A stretch of DNA of 64,000 nt from Hirundichthys speculiger (taxonomy: Eukaryota; Chordata; Actinopteri; Beloniformes; Exocoetidae), in NCBI GenBank assembly GCA_018398805.1, contig JAGFBZ010000853.1:1054655-1118654 (forward strand), read 5' to 3'. The notes beneath the pieces are model-generated. The model did no database searches. It was not told the origin of the DNA and was given only the letters and a program-made list of their open reading frames with translations. Each line of letters opens with the position of its first letter. Positions within the stretch are counted from its first letter, which is position 1. Below, in pieces: positions 25,041 through 46,062 of this stretch. The position numbers and the translations under genes are program-made.

Positions 25041-25180
25041 CATAAACAGGAGGCCTCGGGCTTTACTCCGGAGAAGGCGTCTTTAAAGGGAATTAACGAG
25101 GACATCGATCTTAAGGGTGATACTTTCAGCTTTTCTATCATATCTTAGGCTGGATCAGTCCACCAACAGCGCGTCTTTAG

Positions 25181-34242
<9,062 letters not shown>

Positions 34243-34343
34243 AGACTGCATGCTGAAAAATGAGGAGAGATGGGTGGAAACACATTACAGTGACTCCAAA
34301 CACCAGAGTGCTGTGAACATTTATGCAAAAATTAAAATCATTA

Positions 34344-34599
34344 AATAAAACTGAAATTTTAAAATATACTTGAAAATTTTGAAAACTATTAAAGTGCATT
34401 TTCTAGTTCTGTGATACTCTTAAACTGCATACTAATAGCAATAATACAAATTAATCTTGACCCTATTTTGTGGCAAAGAAGAGAAACTTTTTTTCTGAAA
34501 AGAAAATGAGTCTCATTCTTTATTGATGCTTTGGGTTTGATTTGAAATGATGGACTCCTCCATTCTATCCTGTTATGGATGTGTAGTATTCTCAATAAA
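34344..34599 (+). terminator. pabpc4: Two pabpc4 poly(A) signals
   Basis: AATAAA at 34344-34349 and again at 34594-34599 (CTCAATAAAG) lie about 100 and 350 bases past the stop. They could give short and long 3' UTR forms. Confidence 0.55.
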
Positions 34600-34759
34600 G
34601 AAATGATTCATTGACTCACCTTATTTTAATGGCTGAATGTGGCTATTTAATCTGTTCAAGAGTGCATGTGCATATCTTTGAAATGCATCCCAACCCAGTG
34701 GTGTGGAAGAAGACGCCCATTCAGGTTGAGCCAAAACATTCATACACGAGTACCACAAA

Positions 34760-35790
34760 TGTATGTCATGTTTATTTCATTTTCATTTCATTTTATTGAT
34801 TCATTTCAGACATGTCAAAACAATATTTTAAGGCATAGACAATTTTAACACTATCATGAATCTATGTATCTGAAAATAGATATATTTATTAAATATATAA
34901 TAATGCATAAATCAATATACACTGACACATGTGCATAACCATAATTTAGAAACATATAGAACCTCTTGTAAATAAATCTAAATATTAAATGTACATATTC
35001 CCCCAAAAAATAAAAAAATAAATTTATACCCAATGTATACACACCAATCTATATACATACATATACGGTACATATCAATATGCAAAACACATATCTGGTT
35101 TAACATGTCTGAAAAGGGGTAGGAAGAAGTAAAACTTATTTAATCCTACCCCTTCTCCAATGTTCCATGATTACCCTTAAAATTTATCCAGTTTTTGAGG
35201 CCTTATCCTAAATTTTGGTTGTAATTTCATATCCAGATAGTCATAGACATTTAACTACATGCATACATACTGATACACACACATTCACACTACAGTACAT
35301 ACTACAATATATACTATAGTATATACTACAGTACATACTATATATACTTCACTCTGCATATTCACACCCACACACACAGTGCACCCCGAGAGCACCCAGA
35401 TACCCCCCCCCCCCATCCCACCATGCTGCACATCAACAACAAAACACACCAAACCCACTCGAGCCCGGTCTTCCCCACCACCTCCCCATAATAAAGGTGC
35501 AAGAGCAGAACCAAGAGGGACCCCGACCCGGTTGGCCCACATAAGGCACCACATCAACACAAGCACCCAGACCCCCGACAGCAACACCCATGAGCCCACC
35601 CAGGCACCACCCACCCCCTTCTGCCAGCCCCCAAGACCCCCCCACCCCACAGTGGAAGCTCCCCTTCTGGGGCAGGTTGGAGGCCCCCATCCAACCTGCC
35701 CCAGCAGGGGTGAAGAGTGACGGGAGGCACCCGAGCAAAACCCCCGAGCACCGCTATCACCATTATCATTTTTAATCAGCTTTTATAGGT
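34760..35790. repeat. Composite low-complexity and dispersed repeat between pabpc4 and ppie
   Basis: Begins with a (TTTCAT)-like run and TCATTTCAGACATGTC, and contains the fish-repeat-like phrase AACATGTCTGAAAAGGGGTAGG. It then passes through (TACA)-type tandem words at 35285-35345, CA repeats and a strongly C-rich strand at 35380-35640. A 15-bp perfect hairpin sits at 35667-35704. The open frames here are artefacts of base composition. Confidence 0.55.
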
Positions 35791-35949
35791 ATCATTGTGA
35801 GTGTTTCCTGATTGGATAGATGATTGATGCAAGCAAAATGTGGAGATTATTTTTATTTTTTATTTTTTGGTAGGAAAATTTTTACATAGCCCCTGTGATA
35901 AAATCAGTCAAAATGACATTTAATCATTGTCATGACTTTAGGTTTTAGA

Positions 35950-35995
35950 AAAAAGGTTACAGAAAACCGGTTAAAAAGGTTACAGAAAACCGGTC
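35950..35995. repeat. Two-copy 23-bp tandem duplication
   Basis: The word GGTTACAGAAAACCGGT with its preceding A5 occurs twice head to tail, 23 bp apart. The copies differ only at the last base (T versus C). Confidence 0.85.
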
Positions 35996-36428
35996 AAGGG
36001 TTCTATGAGTGAAGAAAAATGTCCAGATAAAGGATCAGTATCACAGTTGGATCATCCCCGCCATCAACAGCGAAAATGACGTGGCACTACAGACTGCATA
36101 TAGTTAACTGGGGAAAGGTTCACCAAAGGTTTGTATGAGAAGTAAAATGCTGTGTTTTGAATAAACTTGAAGAAGTAGGGCGTGCACAAGTGTGAACACT
36201 ACCATAAACAGGCAGCATGTATGTATTTACGAAAAAGCATTTTTGCAAACTTGAAAATCCGAACTTTGAGATCCTGTCGCTCGTTGTCCATTGTCACACT
36301 CTCCCGTCAGTGATGCACGGATAAACATGACTACACACAAACTGATCAAAATGGATGTAGTGACAGATGAGACCAAAGAGTGGAGCTGCAGTTGACCAAA
36401 CCAGGGAGGCGGGGTTTACTTTCATTCA

Positions 36429-36446
36429 ACCAATCAGCGGCCGCGG
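36429..36446 (+). promoter_or_regulatory. ppie: ppie promoter CCAAT box and GC core
   Basis: CCAATCAG followed by GCGGCCGCGG lies 20-40 bases before the ppie ATG at 36467. No TATA box is seen, as is usual for housekeeping genes. Function is inferred. Confidence 0.45.
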
Positions 36447-36466
36447 TTATAGTTGAAAGGTTAAAC

Positions 36467-39400
36467 ATGGCGTCGAACAAACGAGTGTTGTATGTGGGTG
36501 AGTTGTTTCAAATCTTCACAAAAGTCAGTTAAATTTGTTTGTTCTGAGGGTATCCAACAAATTTACTAACTGCACTGCTTTTAAACAATTAAAACAGCCA
36601 AATACAGATTAATGGGAGATAAGGAATATGAAGAATAGACATTTGTAGACGTGTTTCACCGGTAAAATAACAGCGAGCCTTCAGACTCCTGATTTCAAAC
36701 CTCGTATTGATTCACCAGCAGTTTATTTTGAAGCATACTTCAATATGCTTGGGACTGTAAAACAGTAAATATATATACAGTTGAAACCATACGTTTACAT
36801 ACGCCGAATATAAAGACACATTTTATTTTTATTCACTGTTTGACATTAAATCAGACTAAACGTTTCCTGTTTTAGGACCTAAAACACATCCCAAATTATT
36901 TCTTATTTCCACGAGCTGAAAGCCAGAAAAATGAGAGGGAGAACTTTTAAGAGATTTTTTTAAATTACTTTTTCTGAAGTCATAAGTTTCCATACACCAG
37001 GGCTCAGCAACCCTTTTTTTTTTTTTTTTTTGCCCCTCTCCCCTTAATAAAATTCATCTGGAGCTGCTTAACCTGTTTGACCCTTAAAATGTAAATAACA
37101 CAGTTTTTAATGCAAGAGGAGGTCATACAAGATACTAATTAAGTTTTCATTTCCAATTTCTTTTGTCATCCACTGTAAAAGAACTATAGTGTGTAGCATT
37201 TATAAAATTATAGAACAACGAAAACAAAACTGTTGACATTTTACTGAGGTTTTTACCTGTTATAACAAAGGAAAACCGTATACTCTTATAAAGACTGTAT
37301 ACTGGATGCTGTTGCACTATGTTTGGGAGCTGAACCAAGACAAATTTCTATCAACTTACGGGCATGGCAATAAATATGTTGAATCTTGAATCTTTTGAAA
37401 GAGGAGGGGAAAAAAACACTGGCATGTGTAGACCTACTTTGAAATAAAACAAAGAACCATGCAGGTCTATATGAGTCACTCCCTTATTAGAACATTGATC
37501 AAATAAATAGTAGCCCACTTTGAAATAAATAAAGTGTATTGCTGAAGCCTATTAACTTAAAGTAAAATAGACCAGTTTGTATTTAATTATGACTTCAGTC
37601 CATTTCAGTGTGTTGTCATCCTTTTTTTCTCAGCAGCCACTTACAACAATCAACCATCTAGCCTGAACATAAAACACAACTACATCAGCTCAGCCTCGAG
37701 TTCTAAAATAAATGTTTTTGAGAAATAATAGTCTGGTTCATCCTTAGGTACAATTTCCAGATGCCTGAAGGTACCATGTTCATCTGCTCAAATTATAATC
37801 CCCAAGTATAAACAGCATGAGAATGTCCAGCCATCATACTGCTCAGGAAGGAGACAGGTTCTACATTCCAGAGATGAATGTGCTTTGGTGCCAAACATTA
37901 TCATATCAACCTCAGAACAAAAGCAAAACACCTTGTGGAGATGTGTCAGGAGAAATTCCAGTAAATTACTGTGAGAAGGAAACCCAAAACATTTAACATA
38001 AGTCATATAGTTTAAAGGCAACGCTAATAAATACTAAGGAAATGCATGTAAACCTCTTACTTTGAGGAAAGTCATAAAAAAGAATTCTCATCATTCATTT
38101 CGCCAATGAAAATGATTTTTATAATAGTAACTGACCTAAAACAGGAAAAGTTTAGTCTGATTTAATATCAGACAGCCAGAAAGAAGAATATGCTTTTTAA
38201 GCATATGCTTATGCTTTTTATACAGCATATGTAAATGTTTGGTTTCAACTGCATATATATATATATATATATTCAATCCTTTTTTTTGTCCTTCATAAGA
38301 AACAGCTACATAACTATTAGATGTTCACATTGACGTTGCATATCTCTTGTGTTCATTGGCTCAGTAGCTGCACTGTTTGTTCCTGTCAGGTGGTTTGGCA
38401 GAGGAGGTGGATGAAAAGGTGTTACATGCAGCTTTTATTCCGTTTGGAGACATCACAGACATCCAGATACCACTGGACTATGAAACAGGTAGGATCGGGA
38501 GTTTTGTTGTTTTGTGTAATACAGCTACAGTTATTATGTACTGCATGCTAAATTACAAGAAACCCAATTATTAAACTCTTGTGTTCCATTTTCAGAAAAG
38601 CACAGAGGATTTGCATTCATTGAATTTGAGCTTGCAGAGGTATGTCCAGATTTCTGTGTTGAGATAAATTCACAAATAATAATCCTCTTACGTTGATATT
38701 TGAGTCGTGAAGCAGTCGAGTCAACTACTTTATAAAACTTCAGCTTGTGTGCAACCTTAAAACAGTTAAAACAAACTGATCGGCTTGAATGTTGTCATAT
38801 ATATAGCATAGTAGATGCATGGTTGAAGTGTAAACAGTTTTGATTTGTACCTGTAATAAAAGTATTTTATTTTTCACATTTCTTTCAGCTTCACTTATTT
38901 ATGTTTTTTTTTTCTTAACAGGATGGTGCAGCAGCTATAGATAATATGGTAAATGGCTAATAGGACTAATTTGAATGTCAGAATGATTCTATATTCACGT
39001 TCTTCAGGTTTCAACATTGGTTCCCTGAATTAATAGTTATGCTTTTTTCTTTCTTTTCTAACGCTAGAATGAGTCTGAGCTTTTTGGACGGACTATCCGT
39101 GTCAATATTGCCAAACCCATGAGAATTAAAGAGGGTTCCTCTCGACCAGGTGATTGATCAAATCTGCTTGGGAATCTACCACATGGCCTCTGTTTTTGAA
39201 ATATTTCTTGGTTTTGACTTGATTGTGCCTTTCTACCAGTGTGGTCAGACGATGACTGGCTGAAGAAGTTCTCAGGGAAGACCGTGGAAGAAGCTGAGGC
39301 AGAGGCAGCGGCTGGAGAAACAACCTCCACAACACAGGAGGTGAGATCGCTTTACTTCTGGTCTCTGCCGGTGAGCAGACTGTGGCTCGTAGACTGATCA

Positions 39401-42400
39401 AATACATTTGTGTTTGTGGAATCTTAATTCTGAAAATGTTGCGATTCTAACGAGAGTATGGTTTGTTTTTGCAGGCCGAGCCACCAGCTAAGAAGAGTCG
39501 AGTAAATCCTCAAGTCTACATGGACATCAAAATTGGCAACAAGCCAGCAGGAAGGCTACGGTTCCTCCTAAGGGCCGATGTTGTTCCCATGACAGCAGGT
39601 CTGCACATATTCTCAACCGCACAACTCTGTAGAACGTACCATGAACAGCTGTAGAGTTGCTTTTTATTTAAAATTCAGAAGATGAAATGAAAACTTTTAT
39701 TGTTTAATCTCTTTGCAGAGTACAGGACTAAGCACTCTGCCTCAGTTTTAATGGTGATGATTAGTTCGAATCTCAACTAATATGTTATTTTCAAAAGTGA
39801 TATGTTGATACAAGCTAAAAGACTGAGGTATTGATAGGTAACCTACTCCTGGGTAACAGCTTCATTTTCTTCTCTGATGGTAGGATAAAGGGGTGAAAAG
39901 AAAAAAAAACACAATACAGTGGTACTAGAGGTCTTTACGGGTCCACTTTCATGGACCCGTGAAAATTTGACCTGAAACCGACTCGACCCGAGCTATTATC
40001 ATAAGTCTGGGGGTCTGAACCCGAATGGACCCGCAATATTTGGACCCGGAACCGAGCCGACTCGAGTCTTTAGTTTCCAACCACAAACTGAACTGAGTTA
40101 CCAGAATAGAACCGAGACAATACAGCCCATAGTTGCTGATGTTAAAAGTTGTCTAGCGCGAATAAAACTAGATTTTCTTACCTAAAGTCGTCTTCTTCTA
40201 CCTAGTTCTCTAGTTCAGTTGCTCCATAGGCTACGTGATGTAAACAACAATAAATCCACCTCTTTATTTACTTTGTGGATACAGATGCTATTGGTAGCAA
40301 CTGCTAACGCTAATAGCCTACACCGGTCAGGACGTGTCGTGAATATGTTCTCTCATCCAGCGTTGTCATGTTGGAGATCCGTTGTGTTTTACAGCTGCCG
40401 GGCAAACCGCTAATAACACGCTACAGCAACACGATTGTTTCATGACAAACATGTCACGTTAATTAATAATCATTTAACTGCCCCGAGTCCTGACATTGGC
40501 TGCCACCACCAATATCTTTACCTCTCTTGAGTAAACCCGGACCCAGCCTGTCAGAGAGCACCGACCAGACCTGAGACTAACTGTACCGATTCCGACCCGA
40601 ACCCGGAGTCACTTCTTTTGAATGGACCCGAGACCCGATTTGGGTCGGGTCGGAACCTCGGGTTTTCGGGTTGTTCCGAAGACCTCTAAGTGGTACCTAT
40701 ACTTACGAAATTAGTTGGTTCTGGAAGTAGTTTCATAACCTGAAAATTTCGTAAGTAGAGATGTGTTTTCCATGTAAATGCCCTAATCTGTTCCAAGCCC
40801 CCCAAAATTCGAACAGATATTTTTAATAAATTATGAATAATATATGAAATGACAACCTGTAAGAAATACATGTTAGAACTAGAAAAGCACTCGTACTGAT
40901 ATTTGAATTACCGTAACAAACACCTCTTTTGGTTTTTCTTCCAACCCCTTTCTGTAAATTATTTGCAAGCTAGTTGCATTTCAGCTGTAGTGTCTGTATA
41001 GATTAAATGCAGTCATGAGAAAAACAAGTAACACTTAAATAAAAAAACACTACCCTTATAAAAGAAACAAAAATAAAAGATCCATAAAAGAAAAACCACC
41101 CGATCCTTGCCAGGTCTGAAAATTAGATAAATACAATCACAGATGAACAGCAACTTTTGATATATTACACTGTGTCATCATTTATTGAGAAAAAACTAAG
41201 CTGAAGTACAGAAGCAGTGTAGAAAAACAACATACATGCTTGCAGCTTCTATGAATCAAGAGTGTAAGTAGCATTGGGGTGTTGCTAATTAAATACACTT
41301 AATGAATTGATCATCAGCAAGTGGACTCCATGTTCAGACTGCAAAGTATCAACCGCATCCAAGCAAATACACAGGTGGAGGAAGCATAGCTTTGGTTTCT
41401 TTTCCACTATAGGACTTGGACATCTTTCCCTCACTGAGTCTGCCATGAACTCTTCTGTTTACTAAAGTACTCTAGAGTCAAATATGAGGCAGCTTTGTCT
41501 AAACTTGGTCATGCAATAGGACAATTATACCAAAAAGGGAGGGGAAAAAATTAAGAAATTGAGGCGTTGCAATGGTCCAGTCAAAGTCTAAAGACTAAAA
41601 TGCTGTGGTGGGACCTTGCGAGACTGGTATATTAACACAAGTACTGCATACATGAATAAATTGAATCAATCAATCAGGTCTTGATCACTTTAAGTTATTG
41701 CTGCTTAAGGAGGTTTCTACAGACTATTAAATCATTGAATGTACTTTTTCACACACTGCTTTTTCATCCTGGCCTAGTTTTTTGAAAATAATAACAACAA
41801 TAATAATAATGACAAAGTGTTATTTAATTTGTTGTTTTAGATCTGAGGGTTTTTTTATGTCAAATTTAAAGATCAGGTAATTCATTCGTTCGTTTGTTCA
41901 TTCCTTTCTTCTTTCCAGCCAGACTGTATACAGAAAAAAAAAATGCTTTAAGGCAAAACACTAGTGTATTTTGCTTTATTTATTTTTTTAATCTAATTTA
42001 TTAAAGTCCTCATAGAGGATTTTGTTCACATTTAACTCATAGCTGATTTATATAATTATTTATTGACAAATAACATTGCATTTTTTCCTCACCGTTCACA
42101 ATATATTATATGTTTGGTTTTTTTTTTGGATTTTTTTAACACAAAAAATGATATCAACACACATTTGTCTCTGGAATTAAAAAAAAAAAAAGCTTGGTCT
42201 TATCTGTTAAAATGTTGCAGTACATTGCTAATGAAGGTCTAATCAACACACGATATTTATCCAAGATATTTGTCCTAAATAAGTTCATGAGTGTTAATGG
42301 AGAAAAAAAGGATTACAGTTTGGATCAAATGGAATATATATCACGTTTTGTCATCATAAGTTCAATAAATGGTATCGAGATCAGTAGCCGGTATTGAAAT

Positions 42401-44895
42401 CAATATTGGGATCGATATGGGTATCTGGTATTAATACTGATACTGATGCTTCCAGCAAAAATCCTGATTAGAAAACCTTCAGTGTTCACCTGTATTGTCT
42501 CACTTTAAACTTGCACTGTCTTTGTTTATTAGTTAAAGTAATCTGAGTGGATTGAAGGCTTTATGCACAAACAAAGCGCAACCATTTGGTGTTGGTATGA
42601 ATTTGAAGCTTAATGTTCAGTATGTTCATGACTGAAACACTTATAGGGACCTAGTTCAAAGAAACTAAAGTGGGGATACAAAAGGTGAAATGTTGGTTGT
42701 TATTCAAACAACACTTGTTCAGAGTAACACACTTGCATCTAACAAGAAAGCGATATTTCTGTGTAATGTGCAGTTTATCTTGCAGTTTCGGAAAGAACAA
42801 CCTGTTGGATTTTTAGCATAATGGTGAACTTGTTTCACCCCAAATACCAGCATGAATGTGTGAAAGAACACTCACTCTAGCAGCTCATCTTCATTTATTC
42901 CCACATAAAAAAAAAAATAAGCTCAAAACTTTTAAAAAGGAACCACAAATGCCTAATATAACCCCATCCAAAATGATCAATTAGATTTTAAAAATAAAAC
43001 ATTTATATATCTTATATTTTTTATAGAAAACTTCCGCTGCCTGTGCACACATGAAAAGGGCTTTGGTTACAAGGGCAGCAGTTTCCACCGCATCATCCCT
43101 CAGTTTATGTGCCAAGGAGGCGACTTCACCAACCACAACGGTACCGGCGGAAAGTCCATCTACGGCCGGAAGTTTGATGATGAAAACTTTGTCCTCAAAC
43201 ACACCGCTCCGGGTGAGGAGTCTCAGAATGAACGTCTTGGTTTCTGTTCCCAGTGAATGTTCATGAGTAACCTTGCTAGATCTTTTTTCTCGTGTGTGCA
43301 GGTCAACTCTCCATGGCCAACTCTGGTCCTAACACAAATGGATCTCAGTTCTTCCTCACCACTGACAAAACAGATTGGCTGGATGGCAAACATGTGGTTT
43401 TTGGAGAGCTTGTGGAAGGGATGGATGTGCTTCGAGCTATGGAGGTGAGGGACTAAACTGCAATGACCATTTCATCGAATGTGGGTTTACCATCCACGAT
43501 GACTAATGGACAGAGATGTTACAGGCAAATGCTAGGGGCACCCTCCATCCTCAGGGGTTCTTAAAATGATAATTAATGATGATCAGTAGGCTTTTTTTTG
43601 CTTATGCTATCTTAAATCTATCGTTTCAAAATCACAACACACAACATAGCTGTATAATCTGTTAATTAGTCCCACCCCTGCATTTAGATAGAACTGTGTG
43701 ATTCATTGATTGTGAAACATTACATCATACTCAATGAACATGTTTGCTGCAAAATTCAAATCTTAGAGCAGTAATGTCAAGGAGACAAGACCTTTGGTGC
43801 CCAGGGAGGAAGATTGGGGAAGAGGAGGAAAATTGGGAAAAAGTTAGATGTAGTATGGTCAATGGATACTTTGTTAATAATCAACAACTAGTGTCTGGAG
43901 CAGAGTGATGTTTTAGATAGGTTACTACTAATTAATTAAATAGGTAGTTAACATACCATAATACATTCATAAGGAAATGTTTGAAAGAATACAAGGCTGT
44001 TTGGGAAATAACCTTTGATAATACAGAGATGCACTTGTTTCCTCCTCATGCTGCATGACCCATTCGTTGTAGTTTCTCAAACAAACCAGTTTATATATGT
44101 TATATATATATGTTATATATGTAATTAATAACACATGCATTTGAATCAGACAGTCCAAACATGGATTGAGTTATCTTTTAGAAAGTAAAGAATGTATAAA
44201 AACACAGTTTGTGATTTGTGAAATTATTATTCTGTTTGCCAAAATGCAAAAAATATATTTTTAAACTTTTTTTTTTTTTTTTACTTGGCCATTTTCCTGC
44301 TATGTTTGACAGTTAGACCAACTTAGACCAGGTCCCAATCAGTAAGCATAATGCTTAAACCTGTATCACATTTCTCTTAGATAATAAAGGCTATATAAAT
44401 CAGTTTATGGTTTGTGAAATTTTTTTTCTATTTGTGAAAATGAAAAAAGGGCGATTTCCCTGCATTTTATACTGTTATACTGTTATCCCACCTTAAGAAT
44501 GATACTTAAGTTTCATGTGATATGAAGAGAATGCAAAGACACAAAACTGTAAAAAAAAAAAAAACAAACAAAAAAAACATTAAAATAAAGTTGTGGTACT
44601 TGGAAGAAGAGGGATGTAATACAGGTTTGAGTGAAAAAATCATCATAGTTTAAATTGTACACTGTCCTGAAATGTCTTCTAGATTTTAATTTTACCAACA
44701 AACAACACAATTGAAATGTCACCCTCTACTATAAGCTTGTTGTGTTCAATAATTCAATTCAATAGACATTAAATTGGAATGCAGTCTACATTTTATCATA
44801 TATACTCTTCTGTTTTGTTTTTGTAGGCTCAGGGAACAAAGGATGGCAAGCCGAAGCAGAAGGTGATCATCTCAGACTGCGGAGAATATGTTTGA
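36467..44895 (+). CDS. ppie: Peptidyl-prolyl cis-trans isomerase E (cyclophilin E)
   Basis: Nuclear, spliceosome-associated cyclophilin (Cyp33) that also binds the KMT2A third PHD finger. Ten exons: 36467-36497, 38390-38488, 38596-38639, 38922-38948, 39068-39149, 39240-39340, 39475-39598, 43027-43212, 43302-43444 and 44827-44895. They total 906 nt = 301 aa, the length of the human protein. The N-terminal RRM (residues ~6-84) shows [29 protein letters not shown] and [11 protein letters not shown]. An acidic linker follows ([12 protein letters not shown]). The cyclophilin domain (~140-300) has [15 protein letters not shown], the active-site [15 protein letters not shown] (Arg, Phe, Gln) and [16 protein letters not shown] (Trp, His). 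It ends [11 protein letters not shown]. All introns are GT-AG. Intron 1 and intron 7 host transposon fossils. A poly(A) signal AATAAA lies at 45006-45011. Confidence 0.95.
36778..38251 (+). mobile_element. Degenerate Tc1-like transposon in ppie intron 1
   Basis: The left end CAGTTGAAACCATACGTTTA, after a TA, matches the inverted right end CAGTTGAAACCAAACATTTA. Inner inverted segments also match (AATCAGACTAAAC and TTTCCTGTTTTAGG on both sides), a long terminal-repeat design with internal repeats like the salmonid-type Tc1 group. Between about 37760 and 37950 the plus strand keeps a decayed part of the transposase DNA-binding region ([13 protein letters not shown] resembles the usual INPRTTAKDLVKM). 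The catalytic half is missing. The left-hand part contains an unrelated T-rich insertion near 37014-37031. Confidence 0.8.
39599..43026 (+). other. ppie intron 7 (3.4 kb)
   Basis: It contains the hAT-like element at 39926-40688, a 17-base fragment at 40876-40892 shared with 32473-32489, and AT-rich low-complexity stretches (41790-42180). No exon was found inside it. Confidence 0.6.
39926..40688. mobile_element. Non-autonomous hAT-like element, 763 bp, intact 8-bp target duplication
   Basis: The flanks are perfect 8-bp direct repeats, AGTGGTAC at 39918-39925 and 40689-40696. The termini are inverted: the left begins TAGAGGTCTTTACGGGT, and the right read on the minus strand begins TAGAGGTCTTCGGAACA. 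Long internal stretches rich in GACCCG near the left and CGGGTC near the right make extended inverted repeats. There is no transposase open frame, so it needed a partner in trans. Confidence 0.85.
43445..44826 (+). other. ppie intron 9
   Basis: 1.4 kb, AT-rich, with a (TATATATG)-type run near 44094-44120 and T and A homopolymers near 44267 and 44550. Two stretches, 44200-44300 and 44390-44470, share TTTATGGTTTGTGAAATT-like and AAAATG-AAAAA wording, suggesting a local duplication. No gene seen. Confidence 0.5.
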
Positions 44896-45158
44896 ATGAA
44901 AACGTCTTTGTTTGTATGTGTATATGAAGCCACGCTCTTGTCTCAGAGCAATATTGCATTCACAGTCTTTTGTACTTTGTGCATCTTCTGCCATGTAAAT
45001 ATTTCAATAAAGACATTTTTTAAATAAAATAAACTAAGTTGATTTTTTTTTCTTCATCAAATAATGTCAAATGGATCTATTGACAACCTACTTACTGTTT
45101 TTATACATCCACAGATAAACAGTAAAGACCATTTTACAGAAAGGTATATTCAGATCCC

Positions 45159-45177
45159 CCCCCCCCCCCCCCCCCCA
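45159..45177. repeat. Poly(C) run
   Basis: About 19 consecutive C residues in the ppie-gjb4 spacer. The exact length is unreliable. Confidence 0.85.
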
Positions 45178-45439
45178 GTATTCTAATTAATCCATTTCTC
45201 AGCTGAGTATCAAAGTGCCACAAAGATTTATACTTTTCATCTTCAGACTGAAAATATATGTGAATTTTTGTTTCATTAAAAAAAAAAAGTGTCCAGTTAC
45301 CTTTGGTCTTATTTTACATATTTCCTGCAATTGATACAACGTGGACAATGGAGCCTTTCAACATCGCTCTGTCACTGTAAGTTGGTTGAACAAGTTTTAG
45401 GTGGAGTTGCCACACCTGATCAGGTTGAGTGATGAAGAG

Positions 45440-45586
45440 TGGAGCTCCGCGTAGCTCCGCCCCCCTCCCCTCCCGCTCCGCTCGGGAATCTGCCAAGATT
45501 CACGTCGGTGTCTTTATTTTTTTTATTTTTTAATCCAGACTGCTTCGTGGCTCCGAGACTGAACCGCAGCAGCAGCGTTTAAACTG
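45440..45586 (+). promoter_or_regulatory. gjb4-like promoter GC boxes and non-coding first exon
   Basis: A GC-rich stretch with GCTCCGCCCCCC and CTCCCGCTCCGCTCGG (45452-45484) precedes a likely non-coding exon. That exon ends at a good donor near 45584 (ACT|GTGAGTATC). The acceptor TTTGTTTCAG at about 45969 joins it to the coding exon. Connexin genes usually have this two-exon layout. Confidence 0.5.
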
Positions 45587-46062
45587 TGAGTATCAAATCG
45601 ATCTGAACAGTGTTCAGAACAGAGAATAATCAGAACTGACTCGATCCGGTTTTAGACGCGCGGATTGTGAAGACGCGCAATTACGCACGGAATGTTGAAA
45701 CTTTAAAATCCGTATCGCGGTCTCATTAAAGTGAATGGCTGTTTTTACTGAGCGTTGTTAGATTGCTTAATAACCGCTGGTTTCTTGTGTAACTGAGAAG
45801 TCGAGGGTTAATTTAAAGGTTAGTCTTTTTTGTCCTCATTTTACGTGTGTTTGCCTTAAAGCTGTTTAAAACAGCTTTACGGAGAAGAAAATCAGTTCCT
45901 CCGCTCTTTTCTTGTGGCCTCAACCTTTGAATGTACTTGTGATTTAAGTATATTTTGTTTTTGTTTCAGGCTGGTAGACTTTTGAATTTTTTCAGTGGAG
46001 AGAGGAGAACCTCCGGTTTTCTGTCAGCAGGAAGGGAAGGCAGATTGTGGACAAAACTCGTC

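Noticed and set aside
35285..35738. Glycine/tryptophan-rich and proline-rich frames on both strands
   Set aside because: Products of a C-rich, G-poor repeat strand; no start context, splice sites or domains.
45955..46062. Upstream extension of the gjb4-like reading frame (36 codons)
   Set aside because: A strong splice acceptor at about 45969 lies within it, and connexins begin at the MNW or MDW motif.
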